Under the pieces are notes generated by a model. It had not been told where the DNA came from. It saw nothing but the letters and a program-made list of their open reading frames with translations, and ran no database searches. From contig JAHBMJ010001036.1 of NCBI GenBank assembly GCA_018398765.1, positions 1 to 37,841 on the forward strand: 37,841 bases of DNA. Direction: 5' to 3'. The stretch's first letter is position 1, and each line of letters starts with the position of its first letter. The stretch is from Chromera velia (taxonomy: Eukaryota; Sar; Chromeraceae). Both the position numbers and the translations under genes were made by a program. Below, in pieces: positions 19,749 to 28,422 of this stretch.

Positions 19749-21385
19749 CGGCGTCATTTTTCCATGCAGGTTCATCGAAGTCTGTACTCGCCATATATCT
19801 CTCTTCCTCATCGTTTTCAACTACATACTCTAACTCTCCTCTCGTATTCATTTCATCATTTTGCTCTCTCAGAACTACGGTAACTCCTCGGACCTCCTCG
19901 TCTCTTCGTTCATGCTGAAATTGCAGCTGAATATACTCCCACCCTCAACTCCCTCTTCATTCTGCTCTTCTTCTCGGCCTGTCCATCTTCATATACCTTC
20001 GTCTGATGCCGCATATACATCTGTGAGCTCATCAATGTATACATGACACCGGAAAGAAATGCACTGGATCATACGTACCTTGCGTTTCATGTCTTGACCA
20101 GCACCAGTGTCCGACATCTTGGGCGCCTTCAGCTTGGAACCTGCGTACACGCAAGAAGACAAACTGAAACCAGACGATAGCCGTGGATCAAGGAGACAAC
20201 GTCAACCATAGTGAAAAGCCAAAGACTGAGTTCCAGTCCAACAGAGATGGTTAAGGCCTTCAGCTTTGGTTCAACGGAGACCGTAACGTTTAGGCGACTT
20301 GCGTAACCGAACGAATCACCGCAGTGATCAGCTGAACGAGCGTCTCCCACTCCTACATCCACTCCTCTAGAGGAACAGATGCTACGGATCTGCGGTTGAA
20401 TCTGCGTTGTGACTCCGGACGTGTTCTATGAGTGCAATTCCATCAGGGACTCGACTTGGTCACAAAAACTGAAGGAAACCAGATTGTGGTTAGACAGAAG
20501 TTCTACATCTCGCCCAACCACAATCTGGCATGATGAGACGGACCTCAACTGTAGAGAAATGAATTGCGTTGGTGTGTGAGTCCTTGGTTTCCCAACCCCG
20601 CTATGCCCCGTTTCGCCTGACGACCTGGGGAGTTTTCATCGCACTCCTGAACCTGAAACGTACACAAAGTTGTACGCTTTTCTGATCTGGCACTGTCCCT
20701 TCTCGAGGAGGGCACGGACGTGGGACCTGATCCGGTCATGCGGGATTCGAAGAATCCTTCGAATTCTCGCCGGCACGTCCTCATGAGAAATGCGCATACG
20801 GTTTCTGCGCATCACGGGCCGGTGGTCCTGGTAAATGAGGTTCTGGAAGGGAAATCATATGTGAAATTTGGCTCTGCAGGGGACTTTCGTTTATCATTAT
20901 AAAGTTTTCGACACATTCTTCAATAATGTGTGGAAGAAATTCAGCGACGATCCGTTTGACGAACAGATCATTCAGATATTGGTACTTATATTGCATAGTA
21001 CAACGAAAGAAGGCTTGTGCTAGCTTGTGCATATACGTAAACGATCGCTTACCTCGGCTTTTGCCTCTCTGTAGCCCAATCGCTCCTGTAAGTTCATGCC
21101 GTCTGTGCTACCCGCTTCACTTTTGGGCATCGTTGACTGGTGATGGACTGCTCGACTGGTCTGAGGGAAGGACTGCTCGACTGGTCTGAGGGAAGGACTG
21201 CTCGACTGCCAGGTCTGAGAGAAGGACTGCTCGACTGCCAGGTCTGAGGGAAGGACTACTGGACTGCTGGTAGACTGCTGGTGAGATCTGATGGTGTGAG
21301 GCAATGATTCAGGGAATCTGTACGTGCGAGAGACTTCCAGCTCTGAGGGGAAAGGGGCTTCTGTTTCCATTCTGTGAGAGACCAT
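19749..21385 (-). CDS. hypothetical protein, four linked exons (5' part of a longer gene)
   Basis: Exon 1 is 21385-21053 (ATG, 111 codons, Ser/Gln/Pro-rich, with a tandem repeat). Its donor is GAG|GTAAGC. Exon 2 is 20842-20653, with acceptor TTTCCCTTCCAG. It reads NLIYQDHRPVMRRNRMRISH.. and is rich in Arg/His. Exon 3 is 20140-20079 (SKLKAPKMSDTGAG..). Exon 4 is 19926-19749, acidic (..EYVVENDEEERYMAST..), with donor CCG|GTAAG. Phases 0-0, 1-1 and 0-0 all match. The next acceptor (CCACCCTGCAG at 19697) gives an early stop in this phase, so the 3' part is unresolved. Intron 1 is also open in another frame with similarity to gene A (see findings). Family unknown. Confidence 0.6.
20124..20165 (-). 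repeat. partner of the inverted splice-acceptor copy
   Basis: This holds the functional-looking copy. Its acceptor TTGCGTGTACGCAG feeds the exon at 20140 of the minus-strand gene in the correct phase. Confidence 0.85.
20479..20528. repeat. perfect 13-bp inverted repeat (hairpin)
   Basis: CCAGATTGTGGTT at 20479-20491 and its exact reverse complement at 20516-20528 enclose a 24-base loop. It lies in the 512-nt intron of the minus-strand gene. Confidence 0.8.
21142..21262. repeat. 25/29-bp tandem repeat inside exon 1 of the minus-strand gene
   Basis: Units of CTGCTCGACTGGTCTGAGGG type recur four to five times. Two carry a CCAG insertion that changes the period from 25 to 29. On the minus strand the frame stays open and gives imperfect repeats such as QSFSQTWQSS / EQSFPQTSRA. 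Confidence 0.75.
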
Positions 21386-21696
21386 ATGCGGAGCGAATGA
21401 TTTGGGGGAAAACTTAAAAAGCGAATTATTTGGGAAACTTGAGAGCTTCTATATACAACCACTTGCTTGCTTCATCTGGCCCGCACATGCATGTGTATCA
21501 TGATGTAGATGGATACATATTATGCATGTCCGCATGCAGGGTGGAGGGCAAGAGGATACAATGATGTATGCACACACCAGTGCGCATCAGGTGACCTGTC
21601 GTTACAGAACATGGCTTGAAAACTCATGTGGGAAAGATGCACAGAGCTTCTGTCCGGTCACGTCTCTTGAACACCGTGAATCAGGAGGGGTCTCAC
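21386..21696. other. spacer upstream of the 21385 start
   Basis: No supported coding frame. It contains many CATGCAT-type palindromic words (about 21484-21545). It is either the 5' flank of the gene starting at 21385 or an intron linking it to the exons at 21697-22064. Confidence 0.35.
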
Positions 21697-22064
21697 GAGG
21701 AAAAGCAGCCCTGCGGGAGGGCACAGATTTTGTCGTTCCTTCTGCCCAAACACGCCAGCTGCCGAAGAGACAAAGCCGCCGACACGCACAGTTCTACCGT
21801 CATGCAGAACCAACCTGATCGGCCCATTGCAACAGCTGTCCATGCATGGAGCTTCACCCTCTGGCAGTGCTCCCCCCCATCCTTTGCTGGGCCACTCACA
21901 CAGTGGTCCCATTCGTAAGCACCTCCACGTAGCTCCAGTCGAAATCCCACACTTTGACGCGCTTGGCACTCTCGAGCCCGAGCACCTCCGCCATCTTCAT
22001 GTACCACCGCTTGAGGAGCGGGTGCCTGATGACGACTCCGTACATCCGCAGCAATCTCTGTCTC
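21697..22064 (-). CDS. two exons of a hypothetical protein
   Basis: The upstream exon (about 22064-21900) has a possible acceptor CGGGCAG and reads RQRLLRMYGVVIRHPLLKRW and ..VKVWDFDWSYVEVLTNGTT. Its donor is TGT|GTGAGT. The second exon (21814-21697), acceptor GGCCGATCAG, joins in phase 2 and reads VLVLHDGRTVRVGGFVSS.. up to a donor CTC|GTGAGA. The join makes a beta-rich stretch of alternating hydrophobic residues. No ATG is seen, so the gene starts further upstream. It may be the 5' part of the gene at 21385, but I cannot show it. Confidence 0.45.
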
Positions 22065-22117
22065 CTGCCCGACTCCTTCACTCCCCCCTCTCTCGAAGAT
22101 TCACGAGGATTTGACAC

Positions 22118-22562
22118 AAGAGAAAATCTATTGGACCTTAAGCGTCCTCTGGCCTACCACCTGCCCCGTTTCCCTCCCTCCTCCTGCCAATTTTGCGGAT
22201 ACTAATGTGACTCAAGGAACCGATTCACTCACAGTTTGACTACATTGATTCTCAAAACATGAGAAGGCACGGGCACGATCAGACTGAGTGCCACTTGGCG
22301 TCTTTCTCCTCCAGTGAGCTCACAGGTATACACACACTTTACCACTGCAGTCTTCCTGGACAGTAAGCAGAGCTGAGCAGTTGACAATCCAGTTCACAGG
22401 TCAGAGCGGCAGCTGTACCTCGGGAAGGCGGAATGTCAATGAAAACGGTGTGGGCGCCCTCGTCGGGATGTTTCTCACCTCATGGACGGAGTTTTCTGGT
22501 TGGTGGGCAGCGCCCCCAAGTTCTAAGAGGGCAGTGGTATACACCAGAGAAGGAAGATCATA
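22118..22562. other. no gene resolved
   Basis: Short frames occur on both strands, without a splice signal or composition strong enough to support a call. It probably holds the 5' flanks of the divergent genes on either side. Confidence 0.35.
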
Positions 22563-23331
22563 ATGGCAAAATCGATTCTCTGTACGGCGATGACTTCTTT
22601 TTGGCAGCAGATTCAAGCTGCATGGGAGAAGAAGTACAAGATGAGGTATGGGTTCACACCTACCGATCCCAAACTGTTTGCAGAGGCTCCGCGGGAGCTC
22701 CAGAGAAGGGAACTTGCACCGGATGTCGCGACATGGGAGGCCCCAGTTCGCCCAAGATACCGTCAAACGGCATGTTCAACGCACACGGGAAATGCTTGAT
22801 TCCATCCCGCGCCGCGCCCCGACCAAGAAGCTTTCGTCCTTTGCCTCCTGTAGTTCAACCAGAAAGAAAATCTCTGTCGCCAGAAAACAGGACGAAAAGG
22901 TGCGACCCCCCATTTCCCTCGTGCTCTTAGATGACTCTAGAGTCCCCCTCACAGCAGGAAGTGGGGGCAGAAGCTATAGCCATGCAGAGCGGGTGTTGAA
23001 TTTCTGCAGAGCCGGTGCAGCGCTAGTCGGGGGGGCAGAGCCACCGCTGGATGGGGCAACGGATGATGCTGCGAGAAGAGGGATGCTCCAGCCCACCATC
23101 AGGTCTCATAGTTTCTTCGCAAGGGCTTCGAGGCTTTTTTTTTTTGTCTTTGCTGGGGTTGAAAATACTTTGAACACGGATTTCTTGCTTGCAGGCTCAG
23201 GTGAATGCCAGACCGGGCGGACAGCCGGTTGCTTCCCGCGAGCGCGCGATCAGGACTACGTGGAAGGTGTGAGGTTTCTACATCGTTGCTTCAAACATAA
23301 CGTCAGTCCCTCTCAGCAGTCAAAAATGTAG
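22563..23331 (+). CDS. hypothetical protein, multi-exon, plus strand
   Basis: From ATG 22563 the frame reads ..SFWQQIQAAWEKKYKMRYGF.. and ..ELAPDVATWEAPVRPRYRQ. A neighbouring frame takes over near 22750 (FAQDTVKRHVQRTREMLDSI), which suggests a one-base shift or an intron missed here. The 3' end is clear. The acceptor TTCTTGCTTGCAG opens exon 23195-23266 (AQVNARPGGQPVASRERAIR..). Its donor is AAG|GTGTGA, and a 50-nt intron ending CCCTCTCAG leads to the last exon 23317-23331, which codes QSKM and stops at TAG. The middle exons (about 22.9-23.1 kb) are not resolved. Family unknown. Confidence 0.45.
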
Positions 23332-23432
23332 GCTCAAAGTAGGCTTAGCAAAATGCTGCTATGGAGTCATGATGCATGATTTCCTTTCAAAATCTCGGAA
23401 GAGGGCTCACCAGAGCAAGAGCAAGGGCTCAC

Positions 23433-23704
23433 CAGAGCATGGGTGCAAAACTTAGGCCCAGGAAACCCGTCAACCTGTCGGATCCAACTGTATTCCTCCT
23501 GGTTCAGATAGTCAGTCAGTTTGGACTTCAGTCGGTTCCTTTGGCATTCGTGGCAATGGCCCCATGCTTTTGGAGAGCCAAACGAGCCTGCTCTCTGCCT
23601 CTTGTCACGAGGCTGTCCTCCTGAGGCCTCTTGCAACTTCCTTTGCGGAAGAGAGGGTCCCTGGGCGCGGCCACATCCGACGAGGACTTCGCGGGCCTTG
23701 AACC
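23433..23704 (-). CDS. exon of a hypothetical protein with a Cys/His cluster
   Basis: Acceptor GCGTACTTGCAG, then 90 codons to donor CTG|GTGAGC. The C-terminal half reads WGHCHECQRNRLKSKLTDYL and later GPKFCTHAL. The CHECQ..C spacing hints at metal binding, but this is too little to name a domain. Upstream and downstream exons are not fixed. The exon lies tail-to-tail with the plus-strand gene ending at 23331. Confidence 0.45.
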
Positions 23705-24130
23705 CTGCAAGTACGCCTTCAAGCTGGTGGAGGGAGACGCTGGGGGGGGGAAATTGAAGTCGCTGCTCTCGCGGATCGATGCATCGTAAAGTTGTCGGTG
23801 TAGGTCGAGGCGGATGGAAAAGTCCGTTCATACAGAAATATACTCTCCTTCGTCGGTTAGCACTTCGCTCCTCTCTGTTCGCCGTGTGAGAAGCCAGCCA
23901 ACTCGAATCTTTGATTTCCACCTCATCAATTCTTCCTCAAGACAGCAAAGGTTCACTGCGGAAAGACAGAAAGGAAAGAAAGCCTCCTCCATGCACTCAC
24001 TCGATCATCCTGTTACTCTGTCCGCCTCCTTCTGAGAGAGCACCAGAGCATCCTCGTCCTTGACGGACTTTGAGACGGCCTCAGGTAGGACGGAGAGGAG
24101 AGGACCTCTGCAAGCACGCATCCGTCATCT

Positions 24131-24443
24131 TCAAGGGCGCATGGGGAAAGTCCTGATGAAGAAGTTGACGCAGTCGGCGTCCGCCTCTGAGGGGAAAAGA
24201 AGTACGAGTTGGCAAATCGAAACCGCAAGAGAAGCGATGACGAGGTCGTGCGAGAGATGCGTTGAGGAAGCGCTGGTAAAGGGAGGGGAAGATGAAGATC
24301 TGCACAGCTCCCTGGAGCCTCAGAGTCTCTGGAGAGACATCGAGTCTCTCTTCTCTCCGCATCCCCATGGAGAGAGCGTTGCAGAGACACGATCCAAGCA
24401 CTTTGTGGCAGAAGACCACCTCCGACGGACTGTCCAGGGTAGT
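24131..24443 (-). CDS. two 3' exons of a hypothetical protein
   Basis: The acceptor TAATTCTGTTTGCAG follows a clear pyrimidine tract. The exon 24443-24242 reads ..EVVFCHKVLGSCLCNALSMG and ..AVQIFIFPSLYQRFLNASLA. A 55-nt intron (donor CTC|GTCATC, acceptor TTCCCCTCAG) joins in phase 1 to 24186-24131, which reads ADADCVNFFIRTFPMRP and ends in TGA. The opposite strand is also open for 161 codons but has no ATG or splice support. A further minus exon-like stretch (about 24079-24004, ..SVKDEDALVLSQKEADRV) lies just downstream and is not placed. Confidence 0.4.
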
Positions 24444-24911
24444 CTGCAAACAGAATTAGGTGAAACATTGCAGAAACCAAAGAGACAAGGGAGTGACGGG
24501 GTCGTTCCATCGGCCAACAACATTGACAGGCCGGTCAATCGATGATCCGTAAGAAAGTCGAGAGGGATCAAAAGGGGCTCTGTACAGAGGCTTCCATGCA
24601 TGATGACCGACACCGCAAGAACGGGGGAGGCGGCCTCATCGCCAAGATGCATGAGGCTATTATCGGAAACCCCCGCATATGTTTTGGAGAAAGAAATCAG
24701 CCCTCAACTTCGACGACCAGATAGACCTCGCAGCGCCCGAAAGCGCTAGTGCCACAGGATGTCTATATAGCCGTAGCGCAGCTGGCTCGTCAGGGCATGA
24801 AAACCTTCATAGTGTGCAGTAAAATACAAAAGCACACCATATACTTGTTTTTGCCTGAGCATACAAAGAGCCATCGATGCTTTTTGCCTGAGCATTCTTT
24901 GGAGCTAGTTG

Positions 24912-25567
24912 CTAAATGCACTGAAGCTGCAGGCGTGAGTGCACGGGACGCTTTTTGACAAGTTTGTCCGGCTGTAGAGCCTCTGTCAACATGTCTTCCA
25001 ACACATATTCGGCAATACAGTTCTCGAACAGCCTCACTTCCTCCATCGAGTATTCTATGTTCTCTCCTTGATCATTGGGGAAACGGACCCCGTCTTCGTA
25101 TAGTTGAAGAATGTCAAAAATGAAGAAAGGGGAAGACTACGAAGACTGTTCCGACTTGTCCTTCTGTCCCCTCTCCCTGATCTCTCCTGCTTCTTCTATT
25201 GAGACTCCGAAGGCGTCTGTCTCTGCAGGGCCCTCTACTCCACATTTATGGCAGGGTCTCCCCATCTTTCTACAAAGCCTTCGTGCCCATCTCAATATAG
25301 GACCTCTCTCTATCGACATTTTCTTAACAGGCACGCAGTGAGTAAGCATGCGCAAGCATGCTCTCAGTCTGACGGCTACAGAAGTCCTCCTCCTCGAATT
25401 GCGTCTCCTCACCCAAGATTTAGCCAGGAAGCCATTTCGTCAGTTGCGCGAGTGTTGTACCCGGCGTCTGCATGCGGACCCGGGGCGTAGCTCAAAAAGT
25501 ACTGGACCTCATCGGTGAAGCCCTTTTGCATCACAGTATCGATATAGAGAGCAAAACAGGACTTCAT
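24912..25567 (-). CDS. hypothetical protein, three coding segments
   Basis: Segment 1 (25567-25413) starts with an ATG that follows an in-frame stop and reads MKSCFALYIDTVMQKGFTDE.. to donor GG|GTGAGG. Segment 2 (about 25350-25140) holds RPCHKCGVEGPAETDAFG. Segment 3 (about 25120-24912) reads FFIFDILQLYEDGVRF.. and ..RLFENCIAEYVLEDMLTEAL, then stops at TAG. Segments 2 and 3 share one frame but a TAG (about 25137) lies between them, so either an intron crosses it or the gene is broken. Segment 3 has an LF..(I/V)AE pattern also seen in gene A and in the gene at 21 kb. Confidence 0.45.
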
Positions 25568-25602
25568 GCTTCTTCACATTTTTGAACCCTCACGAAGCTT
25601 CG

Positions 25603-26088
25603 TCAAAAGTCGCTGAGTTGTGAGAAATTAATCCGATCTACCGAAGAATCGCCGCAGCGCAAAATCTCTCTGTTGCCCTCCCAAAGAGCGACAACCTCAG
25701 CCTTTGAAAGTAAGGCACCACACTGGAACAAACGGCCGCGAACGCCCCGCAGGAGTTTCTGCGTGGGGGAAAGAAAACAAAAAGGAAAGAAAGAGGAGCA
25801 TCATGATAGAGGGAAGAAATTTAAACAAAAGGAACGGCGGACACGATTTGTGCATTCATTCAATTTGCCAAGCAGTCTGTATATACCCACCTTCTTCGTC
25901 CTCTGCAATTTTTTCATGGCCTTCCTCGCGTTACCATCGCCAACAAACGCCTTCGTTGTCTCTGAGGCCTGTGAGAGAAGAAAGAGGCGATCTGTCTGGT
26001 ATATGGCCAAAAGCCATCGATGTCCACAGGGTGTGCACCACACCTCGCGCATTGACTTCTGACATACATCGCTGTTGCTGCTGATGCA
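25603..26088 (-). CDS. hypothetical protein, three 3'-terminal exons
   Basis: Exon 26088-26044 (acceptor CCCCCCCAG, donor GAG|GTGTGG) encodes CISSNSDVCQKSMRE. Exon 25968-25891 (acceptor TTCTTCTCTCACAG, donor AAG|GTGGGT) encodes ASETTKAFVGDGNARKAMKK and six more residues. Exon 25758-25603 has a very strong acceptor (TTTCTTTCCCCCACGCAG), reads KLLRGVRGRLFQCGALLSKA.. and ends in TGA. All three join in phase 0. The protein is basic with no domain I recognise. It is probably continuous with the Glu/Lys-rich coding regions at 26.3 and 27.2-28.0 kb, across an intron that carries a tRNA-like sequence and hairpin repeats. Confidence 0.6.
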
Positions 26089-26267
26089 CTGGGGGGGCCT
26101 AATGCGGTTCCTGTTCGTTTTCTTCTTTCTCCCTGCAGTAGGCCACAAATATACAGAGGGGAGGCTGGGGATCTGGCAGTGTCCATGCCCACAAATAGTG
26201 TTTTCCGAAGGTGATCGTGGGAATGGGAGGAAGGGGGGGGGGTTCAGGTACTTGTACCTGCTGCTCT

Positions 26268-26437
26268 TGGAGATCCTCATTCTGTTGTTTCTTTTCCTCC
26301 TCATCGCAGTAGGCGAGAAATTATTGTAGGCGGGAAGCCTTGATTTTCTCCTCCTTTTGCATGGTAAGGTAGGGCGGGGACACCTTTCTTGGTAACCATC
26401 TTCGCGACTCGTTCCCACCTCCCGCGCGTCCTACAGC
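26268..26437 (-). CDS. probable exon(s), order unresolved
   Basis: After an acceptor-like CACCTGCTGTAG at 26432, one frame reads RWERVAKMVTKKGVPALPYH.. to a TGA. An overlapping frame reads MQKEEKIKASRLQ, a TAA, then FLAYCDEEEKKQQNEDLQEQQ up to a donor CAG|GTACAAG at about 26248. The latter matches the phase of the exon at 26088. Which frame is used, and whether a small intron removes the TAA, cannot be decided from sequence alone. Confidence 0.35.
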
Positions 26438-26509
26438 AGGTGAGACCAGGGGAGCCGGCCTGCCCAAGACTAATAATCAAAAGGTCACGGGTTCGATCCC
26501 AGGTCACCT
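26438..26509 (+). pseudogene. tRNA-Ile(AAU)-like sequence, degenerate
   Basis: Seventy-two bases fold like a tRNA. The acceptor AGGTGA/TCACCT pairs six of six. The D stem CAGG/CCTG pairs four of four with an eight-base loop containing GG. The anticodon loop is CTAATAA. The T loop is TTCGATC, within a B box GGGTTCGATCCC. The anticodon stem (two of five) and T stem (three of five) pair poorly, so it is more likely a tRNA pseudogene or SINE head than a working gene. It lies antisense in the presumed intron of the minus-strand gene. Confidence 0.5.
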
Positions 26510-26769
26510 CTCTTTTCCCAAATACATAAAAGGTACCAAAACTACAAAATCGCGTCCTGTAGCGGTGTCAAAACAATAATGGTGGCCTGTATCACAAAAT
26601 GATGGACTGTATCATAAACCGAAAGGCTATCGAAAGACTCGGAATTCAGAAGTCTTTCATAAGGACTCAAACTTCACGGAAAGGAGCCAACCGAAAAGTA
26701 GCACCCGGATCGACATTGAAGAAGCTTCTCGGAAGTGAACCTTTGAGATAAACCAAGCTTATACCTCTT

Positions 26770-27096
26770 AAGTAGTTTCCAACTGGCAAGTAGTTTCCAA
26801 TAAGGACCTACTGACCAGTCACCTCTTGGAAGTAGTTTCCACTTATACTTATAACAACCTTTAAGAAGACAATCTAAGAAGTTTAGACATCCGGTGTCTC
26901 TACTAAGGACTCCTAACCTCTTGTTTCGCTTCTGGAAGGCTCTTTTAGCCTCGTAGCAAGTCGTTTCCAAAAGGCTCTTCACAAGTAGTTTCCTTTGGAA
27001 ACTACTTCGGAGTAGGGACCTCTTTGCAAGTAGTTTCCTTTGGAAACGACTTTGGAACGCCAACCTTTTGCAAGTAGTTTCCTTTGGAAACTACTT
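26770..27096. repeat. cluster of AAGTAGTTTCC motifs and 25-bp palindromes
   Basis: Single AAGTAGTTTCC motifs occur at 26770, 26788 and 26830, with a variant at 26958. Three full hairpins (AAGTAGTTTCC-TTT-GGAAACTACTT or a one-base variant) follow at 26983-27007, 27028-27052 and 27072-27096, at 44-45-bp spacing. The Arg/Lys/Leu-rich minus frame across it is an artefact. Confidence 0.85.
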
Positions 27097-27201
27097 CGAA
27101 CCGTGAACCTCTATGACCGTCGACTCTCCTCTGGACACTAACTAAAGACCGAACAGTGGTATAAGGCTAAGTTGTCTAAGTCTGAATATATACATACATA
27201 C

Positions 27202-27971
27202 CTCTGACTTGCTGTCTAGCCAATCGAGCTAGGAGTAGGCCAGAACACGTGGTGACAGGACGGCCGTACATATCGACAGGGGTGGAGCTCATTCCAGAGT
27301 AAGAGAACTGACGCTGGCTCATGTGCGGAGGGCCGTGGCCGCCGTATATGGAGACGCTAGGAAAGGTATCAGGTGGAAGGAGAGGCCTCCAATACCCCCC
27401 TGCTGCTGCTGCTGCCGACATAGGGGGCTGATTCTGCCTCCGGGCTGCTTGCCAGAGCCTAACCTCCTCTTTCTCCCTCTCTTCCTCCTGCTTCCTCGCG
27501 GCCTCTCTTTCTTTTTCCTCTTTTTTTCTAGCCGCCTCCTCCTCTTCCCTTTTCCTCTTCCTCTCTTCCTCCTCTCTCCGTTTGTTCTCTCTGAACTGCC
27601 GAAGAACAGCTCTCTCTTCCTCATCCTCTGCTTCCACGTCAACAACACGGGGGCCACTGGGGGGCACAATTTCCAAGTTAATGACAGGCACGCGTCCAGG
27701 CATAATTTCCGATCTGTTGAGAGGAGACGGGTCGCGACTCCTTGCCTCCAAGCCCCCCTCCCCCTGAGATGAAGCGTCTCTGAAGCTCGAGGCCTGAGAG
27801 CCCCCGTAGCCAGGGGGCTACATGTGCCCCTCTCTGTTCATGTCTGCCTGTCGATGGTTCAGCGTCTCTTCTTGGACCTCCGGTGCCCTCCCTTTTCCTT
27901 TCCCTCGAACCTTTGAGGCGTCCTTCTCCAAAATTTCTGCCTCCTTCAGTTTTCTCAGTTCCCCCCCCCCC
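27202..27971 (-). CDS. hypothetical charged coiled-coil protein, 5' part
   Basis: An acceptor-like CACCCTACAG ends at about 27972, followed by ELRKLKEAEILEKDASKVRG... The frame meets a TAG at 27818-27820, then continues in the same frame as PPGYGGSQASSF.. and through an ATG (MPGRVPVINLEIVPP) into a long Glu/Arg/Lys coiled coil (RREEEERKRKREEEEAARKK). A Pro/Gly/Ser-rich tail follows, up to donor AGAG|GTATGT at 27202. ACATGTAG could itself be an acceptor, which would place the TAG in an intron. The gene is head-to-head with gene A and probably continues at 26.4-25.6 kb. Confidence 0.5.
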
Positions 27972-28018
27972 CTGTAGGGTGTAGAATTATTTTTTAGAAT
28001 AAAAACAAAGATTTGCAT

Positions 28019-28422
28019 CCATTACAAAGTGGGTCTTTCGGGGCGTGCGCTTAGGGTCTCTCCATCCCCGCCGCAGGCGGCGGGGGGGGGTCGCTGAGGG
28101 GGGGGGGCCACCCCCCCCAGGCTGAAGGGGGTCTGGGGGGGGCGCGGAGCCCCCCCCAGCAGAAAATTTTGGCATTTTCTGCCTTGGAAGTGCCATTTTT
28201 TAAGGTAAAAAAATGTCCGTCAAACACGATTGCCTTGGATGAAAAAGTGATGCAAAAATGTGGATGCTCAGACCCAACACATGACTCTAAGTTTTGCGCC
28301 TGGCCTTCTCCATGCATGAATGGCACAAAAATCTGATGCGCGCGCGCAGAGCAGTCACGCGCCAAACGCGCGAAGCCAGGAAAATATATTGATTTTTTTT
28401 CGAAAAAAACCACTACGAATTA
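28019..28422. promoter_or_regulatory. intergenic region between divergent genes, with G/C tracts
   Basis: About 400 bp separates the minus-strand gene from gene A. It holds a perfect hairpin CCCCGCCGC-AG-GCGGCGGGG (28065-28084) and several runs of eight or more G or C (28085-28160). Then comes an AT-rich part with AAAATATATTGA (28380-28391) about 35 bp before the gene A ATG. It could be a shared promoter. No motif is diagnostic. Confidence 0.4.

Noticed and set aside
23367..23921. Minus frame of 184 codons as a single exon
   Set aside because: A good acceptor at 23705 and a good donor at 23432 lie inside it. The outer parts are better read as intron.
24060..24545. Plus-strand open frame of 161 codons
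   Set aside because: It has no ATG and no splice support. The opposite strand has a strong pyrimidine-tract acceptor, a matching phase join and a plausible stop.
13949..27820. General reassignment of TAA/TAG to Gln in this nucleus
   Set aside because: Gene A and the chromovirus use many CAA/CAG codons with no or one TAA/TAG, and the plus-strand gene at 23.3 kb appears to end in TAG. Kept only as a pattern to check.
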